Part shown: in pieces, positions 16,006 to 24,667 of the stretch
Position numbering within the stretch: position 1 is the stretch's first letter
Layout of the letters: every line of letters starts with the position of its first letter
Source of the DNA: an uncultured Clostridium sp.
Lineage (GTDB): Bacteria > Bacillota > Clostridia > Clostridiales > Clostridiaceae
Length of the DNA stretch: 64,000 nucleotides
Direction of reading: 5' to 3'
Assembly (NCBI GenBank): GCA_900539375.1
Contig: UQBY01000015.1
Span: 17,582 to 81,581, forward strand
The notes under the pieces: model-generated
Told to the model about the DNA's origin: nothing
Database searches by the model: none
The model's input: the letters and a program-made list of their open reading frames with translations, nothing else
Position numbers and translations under genes: made by a program

Positions 16006-17091
16006 TTATACATCCTTCATATTTTTTATTATTCCACAGCATTTATAAGCTGATAAAGGATAAGTTTCTACAGGTACATTTTTTTCCTTAGCTAAAACTA
16101 ATATATGTTTAAGTGCCTTATCTTCTTTATTTTTAACTAAAATTTTATAAGGAATTCTTCTTAATAAGACTCTTGTAGTTTCACCTATTCCTGGTTTTAT
16201 AAAGTTAATATTATGAATTTTATAGTCCCTTTTTATATTTTCTACATCCTTATCTCCTATTTTAGTTATTTCATCTTTTGTCCAATTCTTCATTTCCTCT
16301 TCTATTTCAGATGAAACATTTTTAAATTCCTTTGATATTGTATCTATATATTCATTAGATAAATCAAATTCCTTTAACTCTTTATAATACTTAGCACCAT
16401 GAAAATCATTTTCTTTTATAAGGTCATCTCTTAAAACTGTTCTACTTATAAGACCAGATATTGTAGAATTTAAACAAGCACTTGGTATTAAAAAGTCTTC
16501 TCTTATTCCAAATAAATTAGAATATCCTGCACAATCTGCAAGAACTGCTAAAGAATTATCAAGTTTTACATTATACTTTTTATTAAAGTTTTCTAAAGCC
16601 TCATCTAATACCTTTGATATAGTACCCTTTCCAGTCCAGCCATCAATAAATTGTATTTTCATATCTTTATGATTTTTTAAAATATATTTTATTGCATTTT
16701 CATCTATTCCCTTATCTCTTATTATTGATATTGTATAATGAGGAAGATTTAAATTGTATTTATATTTTATATATCTTTTAGCTAAAATTCCTATAGGGGT
16801 ACCAGCCCTTGCAAGAGAAACTAAAACTATATTGTTTCCCTTTTCTTTTAAAATCTTTTCACACATTATACCAACAGATAAAGCTAATTTTTCTTTAAGC
16901 TCTTTAAGCTGACTTTTATAAAGATTTAAATAAACATCACTTACCTTGTATTCAATTGGAAGCATTTCAGAGTAATGTTTTCCACTTTGAATGGCTTTTT
17001 CTCTTTCTAAATTACTTTGTTCTATTATACAATTTGAAATATCTTTTAAAAGAAATATTACATCATCTTTTGAGTAAGAACTAAATTCCAT
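16006..17091 (-). CDS. StiP-type PRTase-like protein with C-terminal PELOTA domain
   Basis: About 361 residues. The family is annotated as cysteine protease StiP, but comparative work on Ter operons describes the N-terminal part as a phosphoribosyltransferase-related domain. VSLARAGTPIGILAKRY and QFIDGWTGKGTISKVLDEAL (about residue 150) fit a PRPP-type loop. The last 90 residues (ETTRVLLRRIPYKILV to the Cys pair in AYKCCGII) match a PELOTA RNA-binding-like domain. The ATG at 17091 follows AAGGAGG; the upstream Met at 17112 has none. It lies 14 bases after the PRTase gene and touches the HAD gene. Protease versus transferase activity is unresolved from sequence. Confidence 0.8.
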   Translation of the reverse strand: MEFSSYSKDDVIFLLKDISNCIIEQSNLEREKAIQSGKHYSEMLPIEYKVSDVYLNLYKSQLKELKEKLALSVGIMCEKILKEKGNNIVLVSLARAGTPIGILAKRYIKYKYNLNLPHYTISIIRDKGIDENAIKYILKNHKDMKIQFIDGWTGKGTISKVLDEALENFNKKYNVKLDNSLAVLADCAGYSNLFGIREDFLIPSACLNSTISGLISRTVLRDDLIKENDFHGAKYYKELKEFDLSNEYIDTISKEFKNVSSEIEEEMKNWTKDEITKIGDKDVENIKRDYKIHNINFIKPGIGETTRVLLRRIPYKILVKNKEDKALKHILVLAKEKNVPVETYPLSAYKCCGIIKNMKDV

Positions 17092-17105
17092 AAAAACCTC
17101 CTTTT

Positions 17106-18290
17106 TTAGCATTTTATTATATTTATTTTTTCTATATTTACAAAACTTAATAAATTTATAATATCCTCTATCCTTTTTTCATTAACAAAGGTTTCAAGAA
17201 ATAAAAAACATTCTTTAGAGTTATTTATATTAAGATTATACAAGTAATTTATATTGTTATTGTAAAAGCTATTTAGCTTATATTTTTTCTTTATAGGATA
17301 GTTTTTATCATTAAAAGGAATAATAGGACTTCTTGTAATTGAATGATAATATATATCCCCTTTCATAAACTTACTTAAAATCATTGGAATATACATAAAT
17401 TCCTCTACTCCTAAAGCTAGTATTTTATCATTTTCTCTTATACTATTTAGTTTCTTTGAAGAGGCTTTTAAAATATTTATAAGTTCTTCTTGTTCTTTTC
17501 TATCTATTCCAAACCTTCCTGTACCTTTTAAATATTTTTTATTTTCTAAGTGCCTTTCTAAGTTTAAATCTAAAAATTTAACTTTAACTTCTTTATTAGA
17601 ATTTACCTCTTCAATTTTATCAATTAAAGGTTTACCTTCATGAAATTTAAAATTAAAAGACCCATTAAAAAGATAAACAAATTCAATTTTACAATTTAAG
17701 CCTTTAGCTATAGCTTTAATTTCCTCTTCTCTTTTTTCATCTATCCAATTTAATATAGAAGCTATTACATATTTTTTTGCTTTATAATTTTTTTGAAGCT
17801 CTTTAATCATATTAATACAAGTTTTAGCAGTAGTTATTTCATCATCTACTAAAATTAAGGTATCTATATTTTTTAAAGAAAATATTTTATCAGTATATAA
17901 AATTTGCTCTGTAGCATGGGAATGTTCCTCTAAAAAATCTATTCTATTTAAATCTAAATTTTCTCGAGTGGTATGAATAAAAAGTTTAGCAGATTCTAAA
18001 TAATTAAAAAAGCTATGAGAAAGTGCTGTTGCAGTTTCTGCAAAACCTATTACAAGTTCTTTTTCTTCCTTATAATTTAAATACTTTTTCTTATAAGCTT
18101 TAGCTAAAAGATAGCCTAAATTATCTACCTTTTCAGGATTTACAGGAATATGCTTTCCTAAGTTTTTTGATATAAATAAAAATCTTCTCTTTTTATTATT
18201 TCTTAAAGCTAAATCTAAATAATCATCTATATTTAAATTTAAAGGATTATCTTTTATATTAATATCACAACTAAAATCTAAATAATTCAT
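17106..18290 (-). CDS. Phosphoribosyltransferase of the Ter biosynthetic module (TRSP-type)
   Basis: About 394 residues. The PRPP-binding loop is clear in TLILVDDEITTAKTCINMI (about residue 145), and VIGFAETATALSHSFF resembles the N-terminal PRTase strand-loop. The C-terminal third (after about residue 255) matches the position of the TRSP domain in Ter-linked orotate-PRTase-like proteins, with FGIDRKEQEEL, LALGVEEFMYIPM and YHSITRSPI. It would add ribose-5-phosphate to a base-like acceptor. The start overlaps the preceding aldolase gene by 20 bases, indicating translational coupling, and StiP follows after 14 bases. Substrate unknown; the nucleoside-like product is a published prediction for the family. 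Confidence 0.82.
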   Translation of the reverse strand: MNYLDFSCDINIKDNPLNLNIDDYLDLALRNNKKRRFLFISKNLGKHIPVNPEKVDNLGYLLAKAYKKKYLNYKEEKELVIGFAETATALSHSFFNYLESAKLFIHTTRENLDLNRIDFLEEHSHATEQILYTDKIFSLKNIDTLILVDDEITTAKTCINMIKELQKNYKAKKYVIASILNWIDEKREEEIKAIAKGLNCKIEFVYLFNGSFNFKFHEGKPLIDKIEEVNSNKEVKVKFLDLNLERHLENKKYLKGTGRFGIDRKEQEELINILKASSKKLNSIRENDKILALGVEEFMYIPMILSKFMKGDIYYHSITRSPIIPFNDKNYPIKKKYKLNSFYNNNINYLYNLNINNSKECFLFLETFVNEKRIEDIINLLSFVNIEKINIIKC

Positions 18291-19341
18291 TAAAACTTAT
18301 CCCCTTATTAAAAACTCCATAAATATCTGATAAAAGCATAATCTTTTTTGCCCACTTTGTATGAGGATTTACTTCATTCATCCTTTCACAATTAATGCTT
18401 CCACTTATAGAATATTTACTTCCAACCCCATCTAATATACTTTTTGCATCCATATAATCTTCATAGCTTATAACATTCATAGCCTGAACAACATTCATTT
18501 GAAAAGGATGTATTACAGTTTTACCAATAAAACCATTAAGCTTATCTATTTTAACTTCCTTTATAAAGGTATTAAGTATCTCTTCCTTATTCATATCATA
18601 AACTTCAGAAACACCACCACTTATAGGAATGTCTATTTCATCATTTTTTAATATGCTCATTAAATCAAAGGTTAAATTTTTAAAAACTATATTATCATAA
18701 ATAGTAAGACTTTTATCTCTTCTTATACCATAGCTACCTAAAATATCAGTAACTCCAACTCTTATATTTAATATTTTATCCCTATGTTCTAAAACTGCCC
18801 TTTTTAAATCCTTAAGATATTTATCCTTTAGGGTATAATCTATAAATTCTATACTTTCTATTATTGGCATAATATAAAGCTTTAAGCAGTTTATTTTCTC
18901 TAAACCTTCAATAAAAGAATCTATTTTTTCTCCATTTGCTTTAGGTATAACTATTCCAGTTATAATATCCTTATTTTCCTCTAAAATATCTTTAAATTTA
19001 AGCATTTGTTCTAAATTACGAGGTCTTATAAAAATTAAGGGAATATCTTTTTTATCCCTTCTTAGCTGTACTTCCTTTAAAACCTGAGCTAAATTTTCTA
19101 TACTCTCTCCCTCTCCATTTATTCCTATAGCATCTTCTAAGCATATAGTAAAGGAAGTTAAGCCTTTAATTTTTCCCTTTAAGCACTTATATATCATATC
19201 CTTTCTTATAGCAGGAACATATATATGTCCACCTAAGGCATATTGTAAAAACTTTTTATCTTTATTTTTATTAAATTCTTTAGGTATTTTATGAAAAAGC
19301 CTCTTTTCTTCCTCATCTTCTAAATAACTAAAATATCTCAC
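18271..19341 (-). CDS. HpcH/HpaI (CitE-like) aldolase of the Ter module
   Basis: About 356 residues of the CitE-like TIM-barrel family that makes or breaks C-C bonds next to acyl or keto acids using Mg2+. Recognisable are FTICLEDAIG with the metal-ligand Glu/Asp, PLIFIRPRN with the substrate Arg, ITGIVIPKANG, IMPIIES, LNIRVGVTDILGSYG and the C-terminal GKTVIHPFQMNVV. I chose the GTG at 19341 because AAGGGGAT lies eight bases upstream; the longer reading (to 19404) starts in the terD tail region with no ribosome site. It follows terD by 78 bases and overlaps the PRTase gene by 20. The real substrate is unknown. Confidence 0.85.
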   Translation of the reverse strand: MRYFSYLEDEEEKRLFHKIPKEFNKNKDKKFLQYALGGHIYVPAIRKDMIYKCLKGKIKGLTSFTICLEDAIGINGEGESIENLAQVLKEVQLRRDKKDIPLIFIRPRNLEQMLKFKDILEENKDIITGIVIPKANGEKIDSFIEGLEKINCLKLYIMPIIESIEFIDYTLKDKYLKDLKRAVLEHRDKILNIRVGVTDILGSYGIRRDKSLTIYDNIVFKNLTFDLMSILKNDEIDIPISGGVSEVYDMNKEEILNTFIKEVKIDKLNGFIGKTVIHPFQMNVVQAMNVISYEDYMDAKSILDGVGSKYSISGSINCERMNEVNPHTKWAKKIMLLSDIYGVFNKGISFNELFRF

Positions 19342-19419
19342 AAATAAATCCCCTTTTATAAAAAATAATTTTAAAAAAGCAAGGCATAAATTAATACGCC
19401 TCACTTTTATAATTTAATA

Positions 19420-19998
19420 TTAAACTTGTAAGCCAAAGTTTTGGCATAAAGCTGCAAGTCCACCAGAGAATCCATTACCTATAGCATTAAATTTCCATTC
19501 TCCATTATGTCTATAAAGTTCTGCAACAACTATTGCAGTTTCTATTGAGAAGTCTTCTCCTAAGTCATATCTTATTAATTCTTCTCCAGTTTCTTCATTT
19601 ACAACTCTTACATAAGCATTAGAAACTTGCCCAAAGTTTTGTCCTCTTGCATCTGCTTCATGAATTGTAACTGTAAAATCTATTTTATCTATTGTATCTG
19701 GAACTAAGTCAAGTTCAATAACTAATTGTTCATCATCTCCATCACCTTCACCAGTTAAGTTATCTCCTAAATGCTTTATTCCACCTGATGGATGAGTTAA
19801 GTTATTATAGAAAACAAAATCAGATTCGCTTTTTACCTTTCCATCAGCTGCACAACAAAATGCTGCTGAGTCTAAGTCAAAGTCTGCTCTACCATCATAT
19901 TTATTTACATCCCATCCAAGTCCTATTAAAACCTTTTTAAGTCCTTTATTTCCTTTTGTTAAATCAACTTTTTGACCTTTTTGTAAAACTATTGCCAT
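19420..19998 (-). CDS. terD: TerD-family calcium-binding stress protein
   Basis: About 192 residues, nearly colinear with the copy at 14528. Blocks: LQKGQKVDLTKGNKGLKKVL, GLGWDVNKYDGRADFDLDSA, GDNLTGEGDGDDEQLVIEL, IHEADARGQNFGQVSNAYVR and GNGFSGGLAALC. It is the promoter-proximal gene of the biosynthetic-module operon (aldolase, PRTase, StiP-PELOTA, HAD). AAGGAAGGG precedes the ATG and a good promoter lies about 50 bases further up. It is divergent from yceG across a 345-base gap, so the two halves of the Ter locus could share regulation. TerD proteins are cytosolic Ca2+ binders. Confidence 0.94.
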   Translation of the reverse strand: MAIVLQKGQKVDLTKGNKGLKKVLIGLGWDVNKYDGRADFDLDSAAFCCAADGKVKSESDFVFYNNLTHPSGGIKHLGDNLTGEGDGDDEQLVIELDLVPDTIDKIDFTVTIHEADARGQNFGQVSNAYVRVVNEETGEELIRYDLGEDFSIETAIVVAELYRHNGEWKFNAIGNGFSGGLAALCQNFGLQV

Positions 19999-20048
19999 AA
20001 AAAATCCCTTCCTTTTTTCTTTTAGTCAGTTAAATTAAATTTTAAATA

Positions 20049-20077
20049 AGTATATCAAAAAATGTATAAGTTTTCAA
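20049..20077 (-). promoter_or_regulatory. Promoter of the terD-aldolase-PRTase operon
   Basis: On the minus strand: TTGAAA, 17-base spacer, TATACT. It lies about 50 bases before the terD ATG. Confidence 0.65.
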
Positions 20078-20271
20078 TTACTTATTTGTAAATTAAGTAA
20101 AATTTAAGTTTATATTTAAAATAAATATATTAAAAAGAAAAGTTTTCCAAACCTTTATGTTAATTATCTTTACTCTTTAATAAGTTATTATGTACCATAT
20201 TATAATATAAGATAAATCATTTTGCAATAGCTTTTTTAAAAATTTTTAGAATTTAATTCCTTTATGTTTTA
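20078..20271. other. Divergent intergenic region between terD and yceG
   Basis: AT-rich sequence between the two opposing promoters of the Ter locus. I see no ORF with a ribosome site, no strong hairpin and no clear regulator dyad. Confidence 0.4.
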
Positions 20272-20300
20272 TTGATAAAAGTTATTATATAATATATAAT
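20272..20300 (+). promoter_or_regulatory. Promoter of the yceG-telA operon
   Basis: TTGATA (20272-20277), 17-base spacer, TATAAT (20295-20300), 43 bases before the yceG ATG. Confidence 0.7.
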
Positions 20301-20343
20301 CAAGTTAATAAAAGACAATAATAAACCGAAGGGAGAAAATAAG

Positions 20344-22572
20344 ATGCTCAATTTAATAGAATTAAAAAATAATAAGGATTACTTTCTTCCTCTGAGCAAA
20401 AGACCTTTAAAGGGAGTTTATTTTTATAGATTTATTGGATATGATGATAATATTTTAAAGTTTTTAAAAGAATATGAAGCCTCTACTATATCTAATGGAA
20501 TTTATATAAAAAAACCTATATCAAATCCAAAGGAAAATATGGTAAAAGACTTTTTTTCTAAAACAAATGAAAATTTTGTTCTTAACTTAAATTTTATACA
20601 AAGCAATTTAAGATTATGGATAAGGAATTTAACAAACTCTCAAATACTTTCTTTAGGTGAAGCTATATTAGAAAGCCTTCAAGATTTAAGAAAAAAAGGG
20701 GCAAATGATAATATTTTAAAAAATGCCTATGTTAAATTTATGTGTTGGTCCTTAAGTTTTGAAAGGGTTTTAAAAAATATAGGAAATGATAATATTCCAA
20801 AGGTTTTATATGAAGGAGAAATTTCAAAATATGAAGTATATATGCTTAGAATATTATTAAAAGCTGGTTGTGATGTTTTATATGTAAACTTTTCAGATGA
20901 AAATTCTATTTTAAAATTTGATGGAAACCTTTCTAAAGCTGTCTATGGAAAATTTAAAGGAATTCCTAAAATTCACTTCTCCTCTATTAATTTAGAAGAA
21001 CTTAGTAAGGTAGAAGATATTAAAGAAGATGTTTCTAAATTTTCTAATAAGGTTATAACAAATTCTTGGATTAAAGAAGATGAAAACTTTTTTGAAATTT
21101 TAGAAAAGAAAAATACTCTTAGAGGGGCATTACTTAATTCATCTAAAATATATAATATATTTATATCCTATATAGGTGTTGATGAAGCTGGCTCTTATAA
21201 TAATAGATTATTTAAATTAAAAAGTGATTTAGAAAAGAGTGATAAACCCTTTATACTAATTGATAAAAAAATAATGAATCCAACTAGTGAAGAGGTTTCA
21301 TCTATTAAAAGAACTAATATTTCAAATAAAAAAGAACTTATTGATTTTATAAGTTTAGCTATTTCAAATAAATTTAGTAAAACTTCTATGCCTTTTATAG
21401 TTAATGGATTTTTTAAATTTTTTGAAAAGGAAAAGGATTTAGAACTGTCTAAACTTTATAATTTATCTATAAAACTATTATGTTGGATGATAAGATATAA
21501 TTCTTTATTTAACTTTCATGGAGATAATCTTCCTATTTTAATATACTATGGAGAAATTTCCTCAAGTGAAGTTTCCTTTTTAGAACTTTTATCTTATATG
21601 CCAATAGATATTTTATATATATGTCCAACTAAAAGTCAAAAAGGTATTTTAAAAAATGCCCTTGAATTTGAACTTCAAAATTCTTTAGATATAAAAGACT
21701 TTCCAAAAACTGAAATGAAGGTAAAGGTATCTACTGTAGCTTATAAAGCTGAAAAGGAAATAGAAAGTGAAATCTATAATGATACAGGATTATATAAAAA
21801 TCAGCAATTTGCAAATTCAACTCCTATTACTTTAAGAACAACTTATGAAGAAATTTTTATATTATGGAATCAAGAAGCAAATTTTAGACCAAACTTTAGA
21901 ACTGATGGCTTAAAGGTATATACTCCAAATATATTTGCTAAAGTTTGTGGGGTAAAAGATACTGATGAAAATAAATATTTTAAAAGTATAAAATCCTTAA
22001 TAAGTGATGATACAATATATTATAAGAACATTCCTTTTTTAAAGGAAAAGCCAGTTTTAAAGGATTCTTCTCTTAAAAAATGTGTTCATAATAATAAAAT
22101 TCATATTGATTTAATTAAAAAAATTGAAGAATATAAATATGAATATTTAGATTTAAACACTCAGCATTATATAATAAGTAAAATAGATGAACTTATAAAT
22201 TTAAATTGGATTAAATATACAGGCAGTGATTTAAATAATATAATTTTAGGAACTTTACTTAACTTAGATAAACCTACTTTAAAGTTAATTCAAAAATTTG
22301 ACTTTACAAAAAATATTCCTAAAATAGTTATTGTTGATACAACAGAGGAAATGGCAACAATTTTTGATTGTATATATCTTTTATTTTTAAATCTTATAGG
22401 ATTTGATATAGTTATCTTCACCCCTACAGGATATAGAAATATAGAAAAATTTATTATGGACTCTTCCTTTGAAAATCACATAATTGGAGAATTTATGTTT
22501 AATTTAAAAGCACCAAATTTCAAAACTTCCACAGCAGAGAAAAAAGGATTTTTTGAAAGATTTTTTGGATAA
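20344..22572 (+). CDS. yceG: YceG-family component of the Ter/Tel locus
   Basis: About 742 residues of the YceG family, described as a putative component of the Ter biosynthetic module; no enzymatic activity is established. An internal duplication is visible: NAYVKFMCWSLSFERVLKNI with VLYEGEISKYEV and CDVLYVNF (about residues 125-190) corresponds to NLSIKLLCWMIRYNSLFNF with LIYYGEISSSEV and IDILYICP (about 375-430). A third region near residue 660 (KIVIVDTTEEMATIF, FDIVIFTPTGYRN) has a similar alpha/beta look. There is no signal peptide or membrane segment. GGGAG precedes the ATG. It is first in an operon with telA 30 bases downstream, as in the Bacillus yceGH order. Confidence 0.85.
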   Translation: MLNLIELKNNKDYFLPLSKRPLKGVYFYRFIGYDDNILKFLKEYEASTISNGIYIKKPISNPKENMVKDFFSKTNENFVLNLNFIQSNLRLWIRNLTNSQILSLGEAILESLQDLRKKGANDNILKNAYVKFMCWSLSFERVLKNIGNDNIPKVLYEGEISKYEVYMLRILLKAGCDVLYVNFSDENSILKFDGNLSKAVYGKFKGIPKIHFSSINLEELSKVEDIKEDVSKFSNKVITNSWIKEDENFFEILEKKNTLRGALLNSSKIYNIFISYIGVDEAGSYNNRLFKLKSDLEKSDKPFILIDKKIMNPTSEEVSSIKRTNISNKKELIDFISLAISNKFSKTSMPFIVNGFFKFFEKEKDLELSKLYNLSIKLLCWMIRYNSLFNFHGDNLPILIYYGEISSSEVSFLELLSYMPIDILYICPTKSQKGILKNALEFELQNSLDIKDFPKTEMKVKVSTVAYKAEKEIESEIYNDTGLYKNQQFANSTPITLRTTYEEIFILWNQEANFRPNFRTDGLKVYTPNIFAKVCGVKDTDENKYFKSIKSLISDDTIYYKNIPFLKEKPVLKDSSLKKCVHNNKIHIDLIKKIEEYKYEYLDLNTQHYIISKIDELINLNWIKYTGSDLNNIILGTLLNLDKPTLKLIQKFDFTKNIPKIVIVDTTEEMATIFDCIYLLFLNLIGFDIVIFTPTGYRNIEKFIMDSSFENHIIGEFMFNLKAPNFKTSTAEKKGFFERFFG

Positions 22573-22601
22573 TTTAATAAAAATTGAAAGGAGTTAAAAA
22601 A

Positions 22602-23768
22602 ATGTCATTAAAATTTTCAAAACCAAAAACAACAACTGTAAATAATATTAGTGGACAAACAGATAGTAATCAAATAATTGTTCCACAGGAAGAAGAGGTT
22701 CAAGAATTTAACATAGTTGAAAAAAGAAATGAAATAGAAACTGAACTTTTAAATTCACCAGAAATTGAAGCACTTACTGCAGAAATTAATATAGATGACC
22801 CTCAAACAATAGTAGCTTTTGGTGGGAATGTAGCAAATGAAATTGCAAAAGCTTCAGATGCAGTTTTAAATAATGTAAATATGAAACAATTAAATGATAC
22901 AGGAGAACTTTTAAATACTTTAGCTAAAATAATGGATAAGTTTGATATTGATGAAATTAAAGATGAACCAGCTAAAGGCTTTTTAGGAAGAATATTTAAT
23001 AATGCAAAAAAACAACTTGAAAATATTATTAATAAATATAATACTATGGGAAGCGAAGTTGAAAAGATAAATATTGAACTTAGAAAATATGAAAATGAAA
23101 TAATTCAATCAAATAAAAAGCTTAAAGCCATGTTTGAAGCAAATGTAGTAACTTATCAGCAACTTGTAAAATACATAGTTGCAGGAGAAAAAGGACTTGA
23201 AGAAATTGATGAATATTTAGTAAGCATGAATAAAGAATTTTCAGAAACTGGTGATGGCTCTCTTCAAATTACTATAAATAGTCTTGAAAATGCAAAGCTT
23301 ATGCTTGAACAACGTGTTCATGATTTAAAAGTTGCTGAAAATATAGCAATGCAGTCAGTTCCAATGATAAATACAATGCAATTTAGTAACTTAAACTTAA
23401 TACGTAAAATAAATTCAGCCTTTATAATAACTCTTCCTGTATTTAAGCAAGCTTTAGCTCAAGCTGTTCTTTTAAAAAGACAAAAGGTGCAAGCTGAAGC
23501 TATGCAAGCTTTAGATGAAAAAACAAATGAAATGATTTTAAAAAATGCTCAAAATACTGTAGCACAATCAAAATTAACAGCTCAACTTGCAAGTAATAGT
23601 TCTGTAAAAATAGAAACTCTAGAACAAAGCTGGAGAACTATTGTAAATGGTATAGAAGAAACAAAACAAATTCAAGAAAATGCTAAGAAAAAGAGAGCTG
23701 AAGACTCTGCCCGTCTTGAGGCTATGAAAGAGGATTATAAATCTAAAATGAAACAAAATCAATTTTAG
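22602..23768 (+). CDS. telA: Toxic anion resistance protein TelA
   Basis: About 388 residues of the TelA/KlaA family, linked to tellurite and cell-envelope stress resistance. Family blocks include DPQTIVAFGGNVANEIAKASDAVL, LLNTLAKIMDKFDIDEI, FNNAKKQLENIINKYNTMGSEV, a long helical coiled-coil core, LEQRVHDLKVAENIAMQSVPMI and NGIEETKQIQENAKKKRAE at the C-terminus. It has no membrane segment. The ATG at 22602 follows GAAAGGAG; the TTG at 22584 overlaps the ribosome site. It is the second gene of the yceG operon and 17 bases ahead of a DUF1275 membrane gene. The molecular function is not known. Confidence 0.92.
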   Translation: MSLKFSKPKTTTVNNISGQTDSNQIIVPQEEEVQEFNIVEKRNEIETELLNSPEIEALTAEINIDDPQTIVAFGGNVANEIAKASDAVLNNVNMKQLNDTGELLNTLAKIMDKFDIDEIKDEPAKGFLGRIFNNAKKQLENIINKYNTMGSEVEKINIELRKYENEIIQSNKKLKAMFEANVVTYQQLVKYIVAGEKGLEEIDEYLVSMNKEFSETGDGSLQITINSLENAKLMLEQRVHDLKVAENIAMQSVPMINTMQFSNLNLIRKINSAFIITLPVFKQALAQAVLLKRQKVQAEAMQALDEKTNEMILKNAQNTVAQSKLTAQLASNSSVKIETLEQSWRTIVNGIEETKQIQENAKKKRAEDSARLEAMKEDYKSKMKQNQF

Positions 23769-23785
23769 ATTTTGGAGAAAACATA

Positions 23786-24484
23786 ATGAAAAAAGTAAGT
23801 AATAAACAAATGTCAGAATCATTAAAAATTGGAGTTATATTAGCAATTACTGGAGGCTTTTTAGATGCATATACCTTTCTCTCAAGGGGAAAGGTCTTTG
23901 CTAATGCCCAAACTGGAAACATTGTACTTTTAGGAACAAATTTATTTCAAGGGGAATATAAAAAAGCATTAACTTATTTAATTCCTGTTTCTTCATTTAT
24001 AGTTGGAGTATTTATTTCTGAGTTTATAAAACTTAAGTTTAAAAATAACGAGAAAATTCATTGGAGACAAATTATTGTTTTTATAGAAATATTCCTTTTA
24101 GTTTTAGTTGCTTTTATGCCTGAAAATTTAAATAACCTTGCAAATATTATAGTTTCTTTTATATGTGCAATGCAGGTTGAAAGTTTTAGAAAAATAAATG
24201 GTATTTCCTGTGCAACAACTATGTGTACTGGAAATTTAAGAAGTGGAACTGAATTATTATTTAAATACATAAAAACAAAAGAACCTGATTTAAAAGAAAA
24301 ATGTATAAATTATTATGGAATAGATTTATTATTTATTTTAGGTGCAGGGCTTGGTGCTTTATTTACAAATGCCTTTAAAGAAAAAGCAGTACTCTTTTGC
24401 TGTGTAACTCTTTTTATTGGTTTTATTGTAATGTTTATAAAAGAAGATATTCTTATATTTAAAAGTAAGGAAACTGAAAAATAA
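23786..24484 (+). CDS. DUF1275 (YoaK-type) integral membrane protein
   Basis: About 232 residues with roughly six membrane segments. The DUF1275 signature is clear near the N-terminus: AITGGFLDAYTFLSRGKVFANAQTGNIVLLG, and later MQVESFRKINGISCATTMCTGNLRSGTELL. The family is uncharacterised, probably a transporter. The ribosome site TTGGAGAA precedes the ATG. It begins 17 bases after telA and ends at a strong hairpin, so it closes the yceG-telA operon. Membership in the Ter pathway is only positional. Confidence 0.88.
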   Translation: MKKVSNKQMSESLKIGVILAITGGFLDAYTFLSRGKVFANAQTGNIVLLGTNLFQGEYKKALTYLIPVSSFIVGVFISEFIKLKFKNNEKIHWRQIIVFIEIFLLVLVAFMPENLNNLANIIVSFICAMQVESFRKINGISCATTMCTGNLRSGTELLFKYIKTKEPDLKEKCINYYGIDLLFILGAGLGALFTNAFKEKAVLFCCVTLFIGFIVMFIKEDILIFKSKETEK

Positions 24485-24507
24485 GAGCTTTTTAGCTCTT
24501 ATTTTCT
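24480..24507 (+). terminator. Terminator of the yceG-telA operon
   Basis: AATAAGAGCT and AGCTCTTATT form a perfect 10-bp stem with a TTTT loop, followed by T residues. Confidence 0.85.
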
Positions 24508-24597
24508 ATTTTATTTTATAATATACATATTTTTATATATTTTATGTAAAGAAACTGTTAGTTTTCTTTTATTATACTACTATTATATAAAATTGCA

Positions 24598-24626
24598 TTG
24601 ACATTTTTTTAACTAAGAGATATTCT
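24598..24626 (+). promoter_or_regulatory. Promoter of trkA-trkH
   Basis: Consensus TTGACA (24598-24603), 17 bases, TATTCT (24621-24626). The leader to the trkA ATG is only about 35 bases, leaving no room for a riboswitch. Confidence 0.75.
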
Positions 24627-24667
24627 TTATTTAAATGGGGATATAAATATTAAATTTGGAGGAAGAA

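Noticed and set aside
24541..24667. c-di-AMP or other riboswitch ahead of trkA
   Set aside because: The promoter leaves only about a 35-base leader, too short for a ydaO-type aptamer.
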